NCBI GenBank assembly: GCA_043820265.1
Contig: JBDREA010000059.1
Location: 1-15,351 of the forward strand
DNA: 15,351 nt
Direction of reading: 5' to 3'
Origin: JBDREA01 sp043820265
GTDB lineage: Archaea; Altiarchaeota; Altiarchaeia; IMC4; JBDREA01
Below the pieces are notes generated by a model, which made no database searches, had not been told where the DNA came from, and was given only the letters and a program-made list of their open reading frames with translations. This document shows, piece after piece, positions 6,928-14,338 of the stretch (the first letter of the stretch is position 1; each line of letters starts with the position of its first letter). Both the position numbers and the translations under genes were made by a program.

Positions 6928-6960
6928 TACAGTTAGTATTGCGGATACTCTTTGAGAATT

Positions 6961-6976
6961 ATGTATTAAAAACAAC
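6961..6976. promoter_or_regulatory. AT-rich core between divergent thiM operon and 7000 gene
   Basis: The 84-bp gap between the two divergent genes contains one AT-rich stretch (ATGTATTAAAAACAAC). On the minus strand it reads as a TATA-like TTTTTAATACAT about 50 nt before thiM. On the plus strand TATTAAAA lies about 30 nt before the ATG at 7000, a spacing suited to a leaderless archaeal transcript. It may serve either or both directions. Confidence 0.35.
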
Positions 6977-6999
6977 GTGTTCCCATTCTATCAAATGAA

Positions 7000-7383
7000 A
7001 TGAGAGTTGAGTATCAGAAGATGCATGAAGAGCTATCTGATGCAGAAGTCCTACACAGTCGCATGGCATATGTGGAGGCCGATGATGGATTGGAACTGAA
7101 GGGGAGGCCTGTCCTGGTCTTGATAACAGAAAAAAACATTTATTTTGGCGGGACAAAAGATACGTCTTATTGTTTTTTCCGGATAAGATTAGATGAGGTT
7201 GGTTCTGTGAGTGAAGAGTCCTCCAGGGGAACCTGCCTTCTAAATATCAGTTATCTGAGAGAAAAAACAGAAAATAGGATTCTTGTGCGCCCTACCTCCA
7301 AAGAAGAAATTCAATCGGGAACAGGCGAAGATCCGGTTAAAGAATTGGGGGAAGTGATCCGCAATCTTGCCCATATTAGGTGA
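7000..7383 (+). CDS. Hypothetical protein, possible PH-like fold
   Basis: I do not recognise this 127-residue protein with certainty. After a short helical start (MHEELSDAEVLHSR) it has a run of alternating strands: MAYVEADDG, RPVLVLITEKNIYFGG, YCFFRIRLDEVGSV, CLLNISYLRE, RILVRPTSKEEI. It ends in a helix (DPVKELGEVIRNLAHI). This strand-rich body closed by a C-terminal helix resembles bacterial PH/GRAM-like domains, but that is a fold guess. There are no signal peptide, membrane segments or Cys clusters. The ATG at 7000 has no Shine-Dalgarno; a Met at 7021 is an alternative start. The next gene starts 1 nt after its stop, so the two form a two-gene operon and may act together. Confidence 0.75.
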   Translation: MRVEYQKMHEELSDAEVLHSRMAYVEADDGLELKGRPVLVLITEKNIYFGGTKDTSYCFFRIRLDEVGSVSEESSRGTCLLNISYLREKTENRILVRPTSKEEIQSGTGEDPVKELGEVIRNLAHIR

Positions 7384-7384
7384 A

Positions 7385-7966
7385 ATGAAAAAGTCTGTTT
7401 TAAGTAATTTAGGTTTTCAAAAAAACTGGACATATGAAGTAATCGTCATTACAATTGACGAGAAGGGAAATCCTCATGCAGCGGTCATGGGGGTGTCATC
7501 TCCCGATTTGGTTTCTGTTTCGATGGAGATATATTCAAGTTCACGCACCATAAAAAATATCCTTTCAACAAAAAAAGCCACTGTAAATTTCTGCCAGGAT
7601 TTGGATCTTTATAAAAAGATTCTGTTGGAGGAAGACTTCACATTCAGATTTGTCGGCGAACAGACGATAATTGGAGGTTCTAAAGGATATTTAGCGCTTC
7701 AACTGACCAGCCAAGTTAAAGAAGCCAATTCAACCAGGTTACAATTCGAAATCGTTGAAGCAAAGGTGGATGGCAAGCCCGGATTGTTCAACCGAGCCGA
7801 GTCGGCATTTCTGGAGGCCCTGATTGCATACTCGAAGGAAGAGACGCTGGGGAGGGAAAAAATGTTGTCAGACCTCAAGGAACATTCAAGGATAATAAAC
7901 AAGGTTGCACCTTCTTCGTGTTACTGTAGTTTGATTTCTGAGTTATTGGCTAAAGCAAAAAAATGA
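7385..7966 (+). CDS. DUF447 family protein (split-barrel flavin-reductase-like fold)
   Basis: The 193 residues match the archaeal DUF447 family: LGFQKNWTYEVIVITIDEKGNPHAAVMGVSS at the start, then ...IKNILSTKKATVNFCQD, and a C-terminal helical part (AFLEALIAYSKEE...LKEHSRIINKVAP). Members are thought to adopt the FMN-binding split-barrel fold, but their reaction is unknown to me. I chose the ATG at 7385, which follows the previous stop by 1 nt with GGTGA overlapping that stop. A TTG at 7367 would add six residues (MPILGE) and overlap the upstream gene by 17 nt. The family occurs in organisms with tetrahydromethanopterin, and mptG lies downstream in this window, but no functional link is shown. 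Confidence 0.8.
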   Translation: MKKSVLSNLGFQKNWTYEVIVITIDEKGNPHAAVMGVSSPDLVSVSMEIYSSSRTIKNILSTKKATVNFCQDLDLYKKILLEEDFTFRFVGEQTIIGGSKGYLALQLTSQVKEANSTRLQFEIVEAKVDGKPGLFNRAESAFLEALIAYSKEETLGREKMLSDLKEHSRIINKVAPSSCYCSLISELLAKAKK

Positions 7967-7997
7967 GTCGTTTTTCAATTTCCATCGACGTATTTGA

Positions 7998-8012
7998 CCA
8001 TATATATACTTT
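7998..8012 (+). promoter_or_regulatory. Archaeal TATA box for the sensor kinase operon
   Basis: CATATATATACTTTA is a strong archaeal-type TATA element centred near 8005, in the 76-nt gap after the DUF447 gene. A start of transcription about 25 nt downstream would give a short leader carrying the GGGGGAG ribosome binding site at 8030-8036. No recognisable BRE was identified. Confidence 0.55.
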
Positions 8013-8042
8013 AAGGGGGAAATTACTCTGGGGGAGCAGACC

Positions 8043-11000
8043 TTGGAAACCGATATTTTTCTCAAAGAAAAGTTATTGAAGAAGGCTTTGGAAACTGCCA
8101 ACGACATCATCTATGTCATCGATAAGAAGAAAAGACTGACATATATCAACCAAAAAATAGAACAATATGGTTACAAGCGTAAAGACTTGATTGGAAAAGA
8201 ATTTTTAACCATCTTTTCAAAAAAACACCGCGGACAACGCAGTGGAAAAACCCTGAGAAAAGGAGGTGGGAGAGCATATGAAGTTGACTTCTTAGACACA
8301 TCTGGAAAAGTATACCATGGAGTTTTAAGTACCTCCCCCCACAAAAACGAGAACGAAAAGATAGTTGGTTTACTTGGTATTCTAACCGACATCACAGAAC
8401 AAAAAAACGCCCAAGAGGAGTTTCGCAGTTCTGAGAGGCGTTTTAAGACACTCTTCGAAGATTCGCTAGATGCAATCTTTATAGCAGATATTGAGACCGG
8501 GAAAATTTTGGATGTGAACAAACAGGCAGAAGAATTGATGGGGTATTCCCGTAATCGCCTAATAGGTATGTATCAGACAGACCTCCACCCCAAAGTTGAA
8601 AAGGATAAATACAAAGAAATTTTTAGGGAACATGGAAAAAAAGGAAAAGCGTTTTCCCAAAACCTCGTTGTCGAACATAAAAATGGAAAGGAGATCTCGG
8701 TCAATGTCAAAGCCCAAGTACTTGAAATCGGTGGGGAAAAAATAATCCAGGGGATTTTTCGTGACATAACACAAGAAAAAAGGGCTGAAGAACGCATAAG
8801 GTTCCTTGGTTCAGTAGCAGAGCAAGTGCATGATAGCGTCCTGGTTACAGACTTGAGCGGAAAAATAAAATATGTGAATAAGGCCACTGAGAGGCTTTTT
8901 GGATTTACTCATAGAGAACTTTACGATAAAAACCCAATCCTTTTTTATGCAGAAAAAGATGCTCAAGGAATACAAAAAGATATCCTTGAGACACTATCTA
9001 CCGGCAGGACTTGGAGGGGGGAATACCTTAATCGCCGAAAGGATAAGAACACATTTGTCTGCGAGATGAGCATTTCTCCGATAAAGGATGCCCAAGGCAA
9101 TGCCGTCGCCTATGTGGGAGTGCAAAGAGACATCACTCTTAGAAAACAAGTCGAATCAGAGCTGAGACATAACACAAAGATACTCAACAGCACCTCAGAG
9201 GCCATAATTGGGGCGGACAATAATGGAAAAATAAACATCTGGAACAACGCAGCTGAATGCATGTTTGGATACAAGAAGAAGGAGATTATTGGAAAAAAGA
9301 TCAAGCCTTTGATGCCTTCGGAAAGACACTTCCTTGAATCCCGCCGGATGATAAAGAAGGTGAAAAGCGAGGGTAGTGGATTACGATATGAAACCCAAAG
9401 AAGGTGCAAAGATGGAAGAGTATTGGAGGTTTCGATTTCCATTACCCGGCTCAAAGACGACAAAGGAGATATTATAGGGACCGCGGGGATACTGACCGAC
9501 ATAACCAACCGCAAACTGGCGGAACAGGAATTGATAAATCTGAAGGAATTCAACGAAAACATCGTCGAAAAATCCCCCATAGGCATCCATGTAGTTGACA
9601 AAGAATATAATGTTTTGAGTTGGAACTCTTATCTCGAAAAATATTCCGGGTTGAAGAAAGAGAGGATCATTGGTAAAAACCTATTCAAAGTAATTCCCGG
9701 ATTAGCCAAGCAGGGAATCCATAAAGATTACAACAATGTGTTAAAAACTGGAATATCCTTCGAGCAGAAAGCGCACCGAAGAATAAAAAGCACAGGCCGA
9801 GACAAAGGGGAAGTAGTGTACCAAAGTCGGAACATCGTACCACTCTACCAAAAAGGTGAGATTACGGGAGCAATAACCTTGCTTGAAGACGTGACTGACA
9901 GGAAACTGGCAGAGGAAGCATTAAAGATAAGTGAAGAGAAGTGGCGTTTACTGGTTCAAAACCTTCCAGACATCATAATGACAGTGTCGCGAGACGGTAC
10001 AATACTGTCCATCAACCGCACAATAGCAGATATTCCCATGAAAGAGGCTATTGGAAGAAAAATCTACGACTACACACCACCTTCTGAACACGAAAAAATG
10101 CGCAGGTCACTTAACAGAGCCTTTAGAACCGGCAACCTTGATTCCCACGAGATACTGGGGGTTGGACCGGACGGCACCGAATCATCCTGGTATCACGCCC
10201 GAGTCGTGCCAATAAAAAAGGACGATAAATTCACAACCGCAACAATCATCAGCACAGACATCACAGAAAGGAAACGCATGGAGGAGCGTTTGGTCAGATT
10301 CAACAAATGCGTGCTGTCCTTCGGCAGCGACTCAAAGAAGAACATCAACTCCCTAGTGGCACTTTGCGGTGAATTAATGAGGGCAGATTGCGCCCTCTAC
10401 AACAGGATCGAAAGAGGACAGCTGTATTCATTGGGTAGATGGAATATTCCTCCAGGATTCTGCCCCGAAGACAAACCCAAAGGCCATATCTGCTATGACG
10501 TCATCAAAAAAGCCAAGGATGAAAACATACTAATAAAAAATCTGCAGAAAACGAGGTACTCAAAAACCGATCCAACCATCAAAAAATATAAACTGCAAAC
10601 ATATATGGGACGGGCTGTAAAGCACGGAACCAGAGGGATAGGTGCTCTTTGCACAGCATATAAAAAGGATTTTTCCCCAAACAGGGAGGACGAGTGGCTT
10701 CTGGAGGTTATCGCCTCAGAAATCGCAGTGGAAGAAGGGCGTATGCAGACACAAAGGGAATTGAGAGAAAGCGAAAAAAAATACAAGAATCTTGTTGAAA
10801 AGGCGGGTGTTGCAATTTCCGTGGACGACCGCGCTGGAAAACTCACGTTCACAAACAAAACATTAGCTGACCTCTTTGGATACGACCCAAAGGAGATGGG
10901 AGACAAGAACCACAAAGACCTCGTACACCCAGATGATTACGCTAGAACCTCGGGATTTCATAAACAGAGGATGGCGGGCAAAAAGGCCCCCCTAAGATAT

Positions 11001-12605
11001 GATTTCAGAGGTGTCAGAAAGGATGGTTCTATCAGACACCTAGAAGTGGTTATCGGGGGGATACTGCAAGATGGAAAAAAGGTCATTGGGACAAGATCGT
11101 ATCTCTGGGATATAACGGACAGAAAACAAGCCGAACAAGAGATAAGGGATTCCGCAAAAAAGTATTCGACCTTGGTAGAGAAAGGCCACGACGGAATCAT
11201 TATAATCTATAAAGAAGAAATCAGATTTTCCAACAAGAAATTTGCCGATTTGTTAGGTTACGACGACAAGGAGCAGCTTATCGGATTAAATCTCAGCGAT
11301 GTGCTTACAGCCCAAAGCAGGGAATTTACAATCAACCGCTACAAGAAACGGATTAACGGAAAAGTTGTGCCAAGGGTATATGAGACAACGTTAAAAAAGA
11401 AAACCGGAGAACCACTTATCGTAGAGGTAAGCGCGGGGATGATACCCTATGAAGAAGGCAAAGCTGACCTCGTATTCGTAAGAGACATCACAGACCGAAA
11501 AAAGGTTGAAGAAGCCCTTCGAGAAAGCGAAGCCAAGTACAGGAGCATAGTCGATAACAGCCTTGTCGGGATCTTCATCCACCAAGACTACAAGATAAAA
11601 TACGTCAATGCTGAAGGGGCGAGATTGATGGGATATAAACCGAGCGAGTTCGTCGGAAAAGGCATCCTGGACATTCTCCCAGAACATGAAAAAAAGAGAG
11701 TTAAAAAGATTGCTGAAGCCAGATATCGGGGAGAAAACCCCCCCGAGAGATATGAGCTTGTGGCTTTGAAAAAGAGCGGTGTAAAGATAAACCTACTAAT
11801 CCACAACAACAGGATAACATACCAAGGAAGGCCGGCAATACAAGTCGCAATGATAGACATCACCGATAGAAAAAGGGCAGAGGAATTATGCATGCTCCAG
11901 ATAGAGGAGCTCCGAAAAATAGATAGGATGAAAGACGAATTCCTCGCAGTATCATCCCATGAGTTAAAGACGCCCCTGATCCCTATCGAAGGATATCTTG
12001 AGTTGTTGGTTTCTGGGAGATTTGGCATATTAACAAAAAGGCAAATAGAAATCATAGAAAAAGTTAGAAGAAAGGAAACGCATTTGAAATCCTTAATACG
12101 GGACCTATTGGATTTCAACAGACTTCAGACTGGGAGAGTATCTTTGGAAATTACTGAATTCGACCTTGTCGAGGTGATAAATGAAGCTATCACAGAACAG
12201 AGTTTCGACGCAAGACAAAAGGGGATAAATATAAGATATGCAGGCGAATGCAATCTTCCCAAGATAAAGGCAGACCATCTAAAGATAAACCAGGTCCTCA
12301 CAAACATCCTTCAGAATGCAATAAAATTCAGCCCACAAAAATCCGATATCACAATTAAAGCGAAAAGACAAAAAGATGACATAGTAGTATCAATATCTGA
12401 TGAAGGCGTTGGAATCACTAAACAAGAGCTAAAAAAGATATTTGATATCTTCTACCAGGTAGATAGTTCAGCTAGTAGGAGATTTGGAGGGGCTGGATTG
12501 GGTTTAGCCATCTGCAGAAAGATTATCGAATACCATGGAGGGAGAATTTGGGCCGAATCTGAGCCATTCAAAGGAAGTACTTTTTATTTTACATTAACAA
12601 CATAG
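8043..12605 (+). CDS. Soluble multi-PAS/GAF sensor histidine kinase
   Basis: This 1520-residue kinase has nine PAS modules, starting near residues 10, 128, 251, 375, 498, 628, 908, 1035 and 1160, most closing with DIT-x-RK-x-AE. One GAF domain lies between PAS6 and PAS7 (about 750-905). The HisKA helix bears SSHELKTPL with phospho-acceptor His1306. The HATPase has N-box NILQNAIKFS (from 1421), DEGVGI (1453), FDIFYQ and GGAGLGLAI (1482). No signal peptide or membrane segment is visible, so it is cytoplasmic; HisKA should dimerise and pass phosphate to the receiver encoded 31 nt downstream. The start is TTG at 8043: an in-frame stop lies at 7995, no ATG or GTG lies between, and GGGGGAG at 8030-8036 gives 6-nt spacing. 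Ligands cannot be read from the sequence. Confidence 0.95.
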   Translation: METDIFLKEKLLKKALETANDIIYVIDKKKRLTYINQKIEQYGYKRKDLIGKEFLTIFSKKHRGQRSGKTLRKGGGRAYEVDFLDTSGKVYHGVLSTSPHKNENEKIVGLLGILTDITEQKNAQEEFRSSERRFKTLFEDSLDAIFIADIETGKILDVNKQAEELMGYSRNRLIGMYQTDLHPKVEKDKYKEIFREHGKKGKAFSQNLVVEHKNGKEISVNVKAQVLEIGGEKIIQGIFRDITQEKRAEERIRFLGSVAEQVHDSVLVTDLSGKIKYVNKATERLFGFTHRELYDKNPILFYAEKDAQGIQKDILETLSTGRTWRGEYLNRRKDKNTFVCEMSISPIKDAQGNAVAYVGVQRDITLRKQVESELRHNTKILNSTSEAIIGADNNGKINIWNNAAECMFGYKKKEIIGKKIKPLMPSERHFLESRRMIKKVKSEGSGLRYETQRRCKDGRVLEVSISITRLKDDKGDIIGTAGILTDITNRKLAEQELINLKEFNENIVEKSPIGIHVVDKEYNVLSWNSYLEKYSGLKKERIIGKNLFKVIPGLAKQGIHKDYNNVLKTGISFEQKAHRRIKSTGRDKGEVVYQSRNIVPLYQKGEITGAITLLEDVTDRKLAEEALKISEEKWRLLVQNLPDIIMTVSRDGTILSINRTIADIPMKEAIGRKIYDYTPPSEHEKMRRSLNRAFRTGNLDSHEILGVGPDGTESSWYHARVVPIKKDDKFTTATIISTDITERKRMEERLVRFNKCVLSFGSDSKKNINSLVALCGELMRADCALYNRIERGQLYSLGRWNIPPGFCPEDKPKGHICYDVIKKAKDENILIKNLQKTRYSKTDPTIKKYKLQTYMGRAVKHGTRGIGALCTAYKKDFSPNREDEWLLEVIASEIAVEEGRMQTQRELRESEKKYKNLVEKAGVAISVDDRAGKLTFTNKTLADLFGYDPKEMGDKNHKDLVHPDDYARTSGFHKQRMAGKKAPLRYDFRGVRKDGSIRHLEVVIGGILQDGKKVIGTRSYLWDITDRKQAEQEIRDSAKKYSTLVEKGHDGIIIIYKEEIRFSNKKFADLLGYDDKEQLIGLNLSDVLTAQSREFTINRYKKRINGKVVPRVYETTLKKKTGEPLIVEVSAGMIPYEEGKADLVFVRDITDRKKVEEALRESEAKYRSIVDNSLVGIFIHQDYKIKYVNAEGARLMGYKPSEFVGKGILDILPEHEKKRVKKIAEARYRGENPPERYELVALKKSGVKINLLIHNNRITYQGRPAIQVAMIDITDRKRAEELCMLQIEELRKIDRMKDEFLAVSSHELKTPLIPIEGYLELLVSGRFGILTKRQIEIIEKVRRKETHLKSLIRDLLDFNRLQTGRVSLEITEFDLVEVINEAITEQSFDARQKGINIRYAGECNLPKIKADHLKINQVLTNILQNAIKFSPQKSDITIKAKRQKDDIVVSISDEGVGITKQELKKIFDIFYQVDSSASRRFGGAGLGLAICRKIIEYHGGRIWAESEPFKGSTFYFTLTT

Positions 12606-12636
12606 TTGATATAAAGAAATTTGGGGGTTTGAAAAA

Positions 12637-13005
12637 ATGGCAAAAAAAATCATGGTCGTCGATGACGACGAAGACACAGTGGAATTGATTTCAATGATAT
12701 TGACCGACGCAGGATACAAGGTAGAAACAGCGTCTGGGGGACAGGAAGCGCTGGAAAAACTAGAAAAAGACATTCCAAACCTGGTACTTCTGGATTTGAT
12801 GATGCCAGGCATGGACGGTTGGACGACCCTTCAGAAGATGAAGGAAAAAAACATAACAGAAAAAACCAAGGTGTCAATATTCACAGTAAAAGAGGGGCCA
12901 AGCACCGAGATATTCGGCCTACAAGACGTTGTCGCAGACTACATTCAGAAACTCGTTGGAAGAGAGGAGTTTCTGTCCAGGATAAAAGAGGTATTGAAGG
13001 ACTGA
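12637..13005 (+). CDS. Stand-alone receiver-domain response regulator
   Basis: A single CheY-like receiver domain of 122 residues with no output domain. The acidic pocket is VVDDDED (7-13), the phospho-acceptor is Asp53 in LLDLMMPGMDGW, the switch residue is probably Thr83 (IFTVKEG), and the conserved Lys is Lys105 in DYIQKL. The usual Lys-Pro pair is replaced by Lys-Leu. The ATG at 12637 has GGGGGT about 9 nt upstream and lies 31 nt after the kinase stop, so it is almost surely co-transcribed and the kinase's cognate partner. With no DNA-binding domain, it must act by protein contact or as a phosphorelay step. Confidence 0.93.
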   Translation: MAKKIMVVDDDEDTVELISMILTDAGYKVETASGGQEALEKLEKDIPNLVLLDLMMPGMDGWTTLQKMKEKNITEKTKVSIFTVKEGPSTEIFGLQDVVADYIQKLVGREEFLSRIKEVLKD

Positions 13006-13031
13006 AAAAAACAACTTGGAAGACCATTAGA

Positions 13032-13970
13032 CTAGTTTATCCTATTTTTCTTCACTATCTGGGCCCCAAAATTCTGGACTTCCGAAACCCAAACCTCCCC
13101 CCCCAACCTTCTTGTTTGCAGAAAATCCCGGGTCTTAAGTAAAACATTTTCCGCCTCCCCCAATATTGTAAGCCCATACACCGTAGGCCCCCAGGAGCTC
13201 TGACCCACCCCATAGCAGCCTAATGCTTTTAGTTTCTTGATAATTTCGTTTATTTCAGGATGGCGGAATGTGCCTTTTTGAGCGAGCCGGAAATATTCAC
13301 CTACTAAAACATCGAGTTCTGTGAGAGATTCGCCGAATAGTATAATGTCACTTGTTTTAAGGGAGGGGATCATCTTCGATAAAACGATTTCAGTTACCTG
13401 CGATGAAAACCCGTTATCTGATTTTAGGGAACTGAAAAAAGAGTCCTCAATCGCTCCGCTAACTCCTTTTTCTATGCGGGGGTTGACCAAAATAAAACGC
13501 CAATTTAAGGGCACTTTGAAATTCTGGACTTTCCCATTTCTGCCGGGATCAAAAACAAACCCCCCATTTTCAAAGATTTTGGTTCCAACTCGAGAGCGTC
13601 GCCCGCGGCCCATGGCTTTGGCCAAATCAGAAACCGTTCCCTTGACTCCATTGAGTTCGGCTAATAAAGTTGCAACAGACAACGCCAATTGTGTGCCTGA
13701 TCCCAACCCTGAATGCGCTGGAATTTCCTCACAGATGCTGAATTCAGCTTTTGATCCAATGTTATAGCAACGGGAAAACCTCTTTGTAAACTCATCAATG
13801 CGATAATCTTTGAGGTTATTAGAAACAAAGTTTTCAGAGCTTCGGACAGACAATGTAAACCTGGGCTTTTTTAGTGCGATACCCACCGCCCCAAAGCTTT
13901 GACCCTCTTTCCCGCCAACGTCAAAGATTCCTAAGTGAAGACGCGAAGGAGCCGTTATCGTATACTCCAT
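13032..13970 (-). CDS. mptG: Beta-ribofuranosylaminobenzene 5'-phosphate synthase
   Basis: This enzyme condenses 4-hydroxybenzoate (or p-aminobenzoate) with PRPP, releasing CO2, as an early step to the arylamine part of methanopterin. The 312-residue protein belongs to the GHMP-kinase-like superfamily. It has PSRLHLGIFD (8-17), the glycine-rich HSGLGSGTQLALSVA (86-100), GRGRRSRVGTKIFENGGFVFD (121-141) and GQSSWGPTVYGL near the C-terminus. Length and motifs are complete. The ATG at 13970 has no Shine-Dalgarno and may be leaderless or nearly so. The gene converges on the receiver gene with a 26-nt gap and lies 44 nt from the palindromic block upstream. It is the best evidence for a methanopterin-type C1 carrier in the host. 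Confidence 0.93.
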   Translation of the reverse strand: MEYTITAPSRLHLGIFDVGGKEGQSFGAVGIALKKPRFTLSVRSSENFVSNNLKDYRIDEFTKRFSRCYNIGSKAEFSICEEIPAHSGLGSGTQLALSVATLLAELNGVKGTVSDLAKAMGRGRRSRVGTKIFENGGFVFDPGRNGKVQNFKVPLNWRFILVNPRIEKGVSGAIEDSFFSSLKSDNGFSSQVTEIVLSKMIPSLKTSDIILFGESLTELDVLVGEYFRLAQKGTFRHPEINEIIKKLKALGCYGVGQSSWGPTVYGLTILGEAENVLLKTRDFLQTRRLGGEVWVSEVQNFGAQIVKKNRIN

Positions 13971-14014
13971 TTGAAAATCAAAAAGAGTTTTTTTCTTGAT
14001 GTTAAAAAATCAGC

Positions 14015-14126
14015 TATAGTCGATTAGGTATATTTTGCAACGAAGAACGATGTTCTTCGTACACACATAGAGCCCTTGGCTCTATGTTGTGGAACTTTTC
14101 TTAGGCCACATACCTAATCGAATATA
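14015..14126. repeat. Cloverleaf-like palindrome cluster (stem A with arms A1-A3)
   Basis: The closing stem pairs 14015-14031 with 14110-14126 (16 of 17 positions pair, one mismatch). Inside are arm A1 (14041-14048 with 14052-14059, 8 bp, loop GAT), arm A2 (14065-14074 with 14078-14087, 10 bp, loop CTT) and a weaker arm A3 (14089-14092 with 14106-14109). The result is a potential four-way junction. Confidence 0.75.
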
Positions 14127-14136
14127 TTGAAACAAT

Positions 14137-14178
14137 GCGATTCCACCAGTCTATTGACTGGTGGTGTGGTGGAATCGC
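14137..14178. repeat. Hairpin B with alternative pairing
   Basis: CCACCAGTC (14143-14151) pairs with GACTGGTGG (14156-14164) around loop TATT, inside an outer stem GCGATT/AATCGC. A second GGTGG at 14168-14172 can displace the inner one, giving an 11-bp outer stem (14137-14147 with 14168-14178) instead. Confidence 0.75.
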
Positions 14179-14182
14179 GTGT

Positions 14183-14236
14183 GTCACAACCACCGGCCAC
14201 ATCATGCCACCGGTCTATTGACCGGTGGTTGTTGAC
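14183..14236. repeat. Hairpin C, relative of hairpin B
   Basis: CCACCGGTC (14207-14215) pairs with GACCGGTGG (14220-14228) around the same TATT loop as hairpin B, differing by one compensated base pair (A-T in B, G-C in C). A second CCACCGG copy at 14190-14196, on the 5' side, allows an alternative 11-bp stem 14186-14196 with 14222-14232. Confidence 0.75.
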
Positions 14237-14283
14237 AACAGCAACGCTGTTTTCATACGCAGGCACCAAAGTGCCTAGCGTAT
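14237..14283. repeat. Hairpins D and E
   Basis: D pairs AACAGC (14237-14242) with GCTGTT (14246-14251), loop AAC. E pairs ATACGC-AGGCAC (14255-14266) with GTGCCT-A-GCGTAT (14271-14283), twelve base pairs with one bulged A and loop CAAA. Confidence 0.7.
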
Positions 14284-14325
14284 CGAATTAGGTAATACAA
14301 AATATTCCATTAATTACCTAATTCG
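14284..14325. repeat. Hairpin F (right-end inverted repeat pair)
   Basis: CGAATTAGGTAAT (14284-14296) pairs perfectly with ATTACCTAATTCG (14313-14325) around a 16-nt AT-rich loop. The sequence is a near copy of the stem A motif at the other end of the block. Confidence 0.75.
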
Positions 14326-14338
14326 CTATAAGTGTAAG

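Larger units (their letters stand above)
14015..14330. repeat. Palindrome array bounded by imperfect terminal inverted repeats (possible MITE or structured RNA)
   Basis: This 316-bp block contains no ORF but at least eight perfect or near-perfect stems in a row. The ends are inverted relatives: TATAGTCGATTAGGTAT at 14015, and TATAGCGAATTAGGTAAT read on the minus strand from 14330. Each end also pairs with its own inverse copy (14110-14126 and 14281-14296), giving four copies of CGA(A)TTAGGTA arranged head-to-head twice. Between them are a cloverleaf-like set (14015-14126), two related hairpins (14137-14178 and 14183-14236), two smaller hairpins (14237-14251 and 14255-14283) and a closing stem (14284-14325). 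It fills the gap between mptG and the ATPase-domain gene. It could be a miniature mobile element or a structured leader RNA. Confidence 0.8.

Noticed and set aside
6916..6999. Possible TPP riboswitch upstream of thiM
   Set aside because: The gap is only about 84 bp and I find none of the conserved TPP-aptamer core (no CTGATGAG on the minus strand).
9110..9601. Long minus-strand ORFs inside the sensor kinase (also 10493-10915 and 11588-12118)
   Set aside because: They lie wholly within a clearly coding plus-strand PAS protein and show no recognisable domains.
14015..14126. tRNA gene suggested by the cloverleaf outline
   Set aside because: It lacks the conserved D-loop, T-loop (TTCRA) and acceptor geometry, and the arms are too long with 3-nt loops.
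14015..14330. CRISPR array
   Set aside because: The palindromes differ in sequence and length, are not direct repeats and have no uniform spacers; no cas gene is nearby.
14015..14330. Retron msr-msd region
   Set aside because: No reverse transcriptase is encoded in the window and the neighbouring gene is an ATPase-domain protein.
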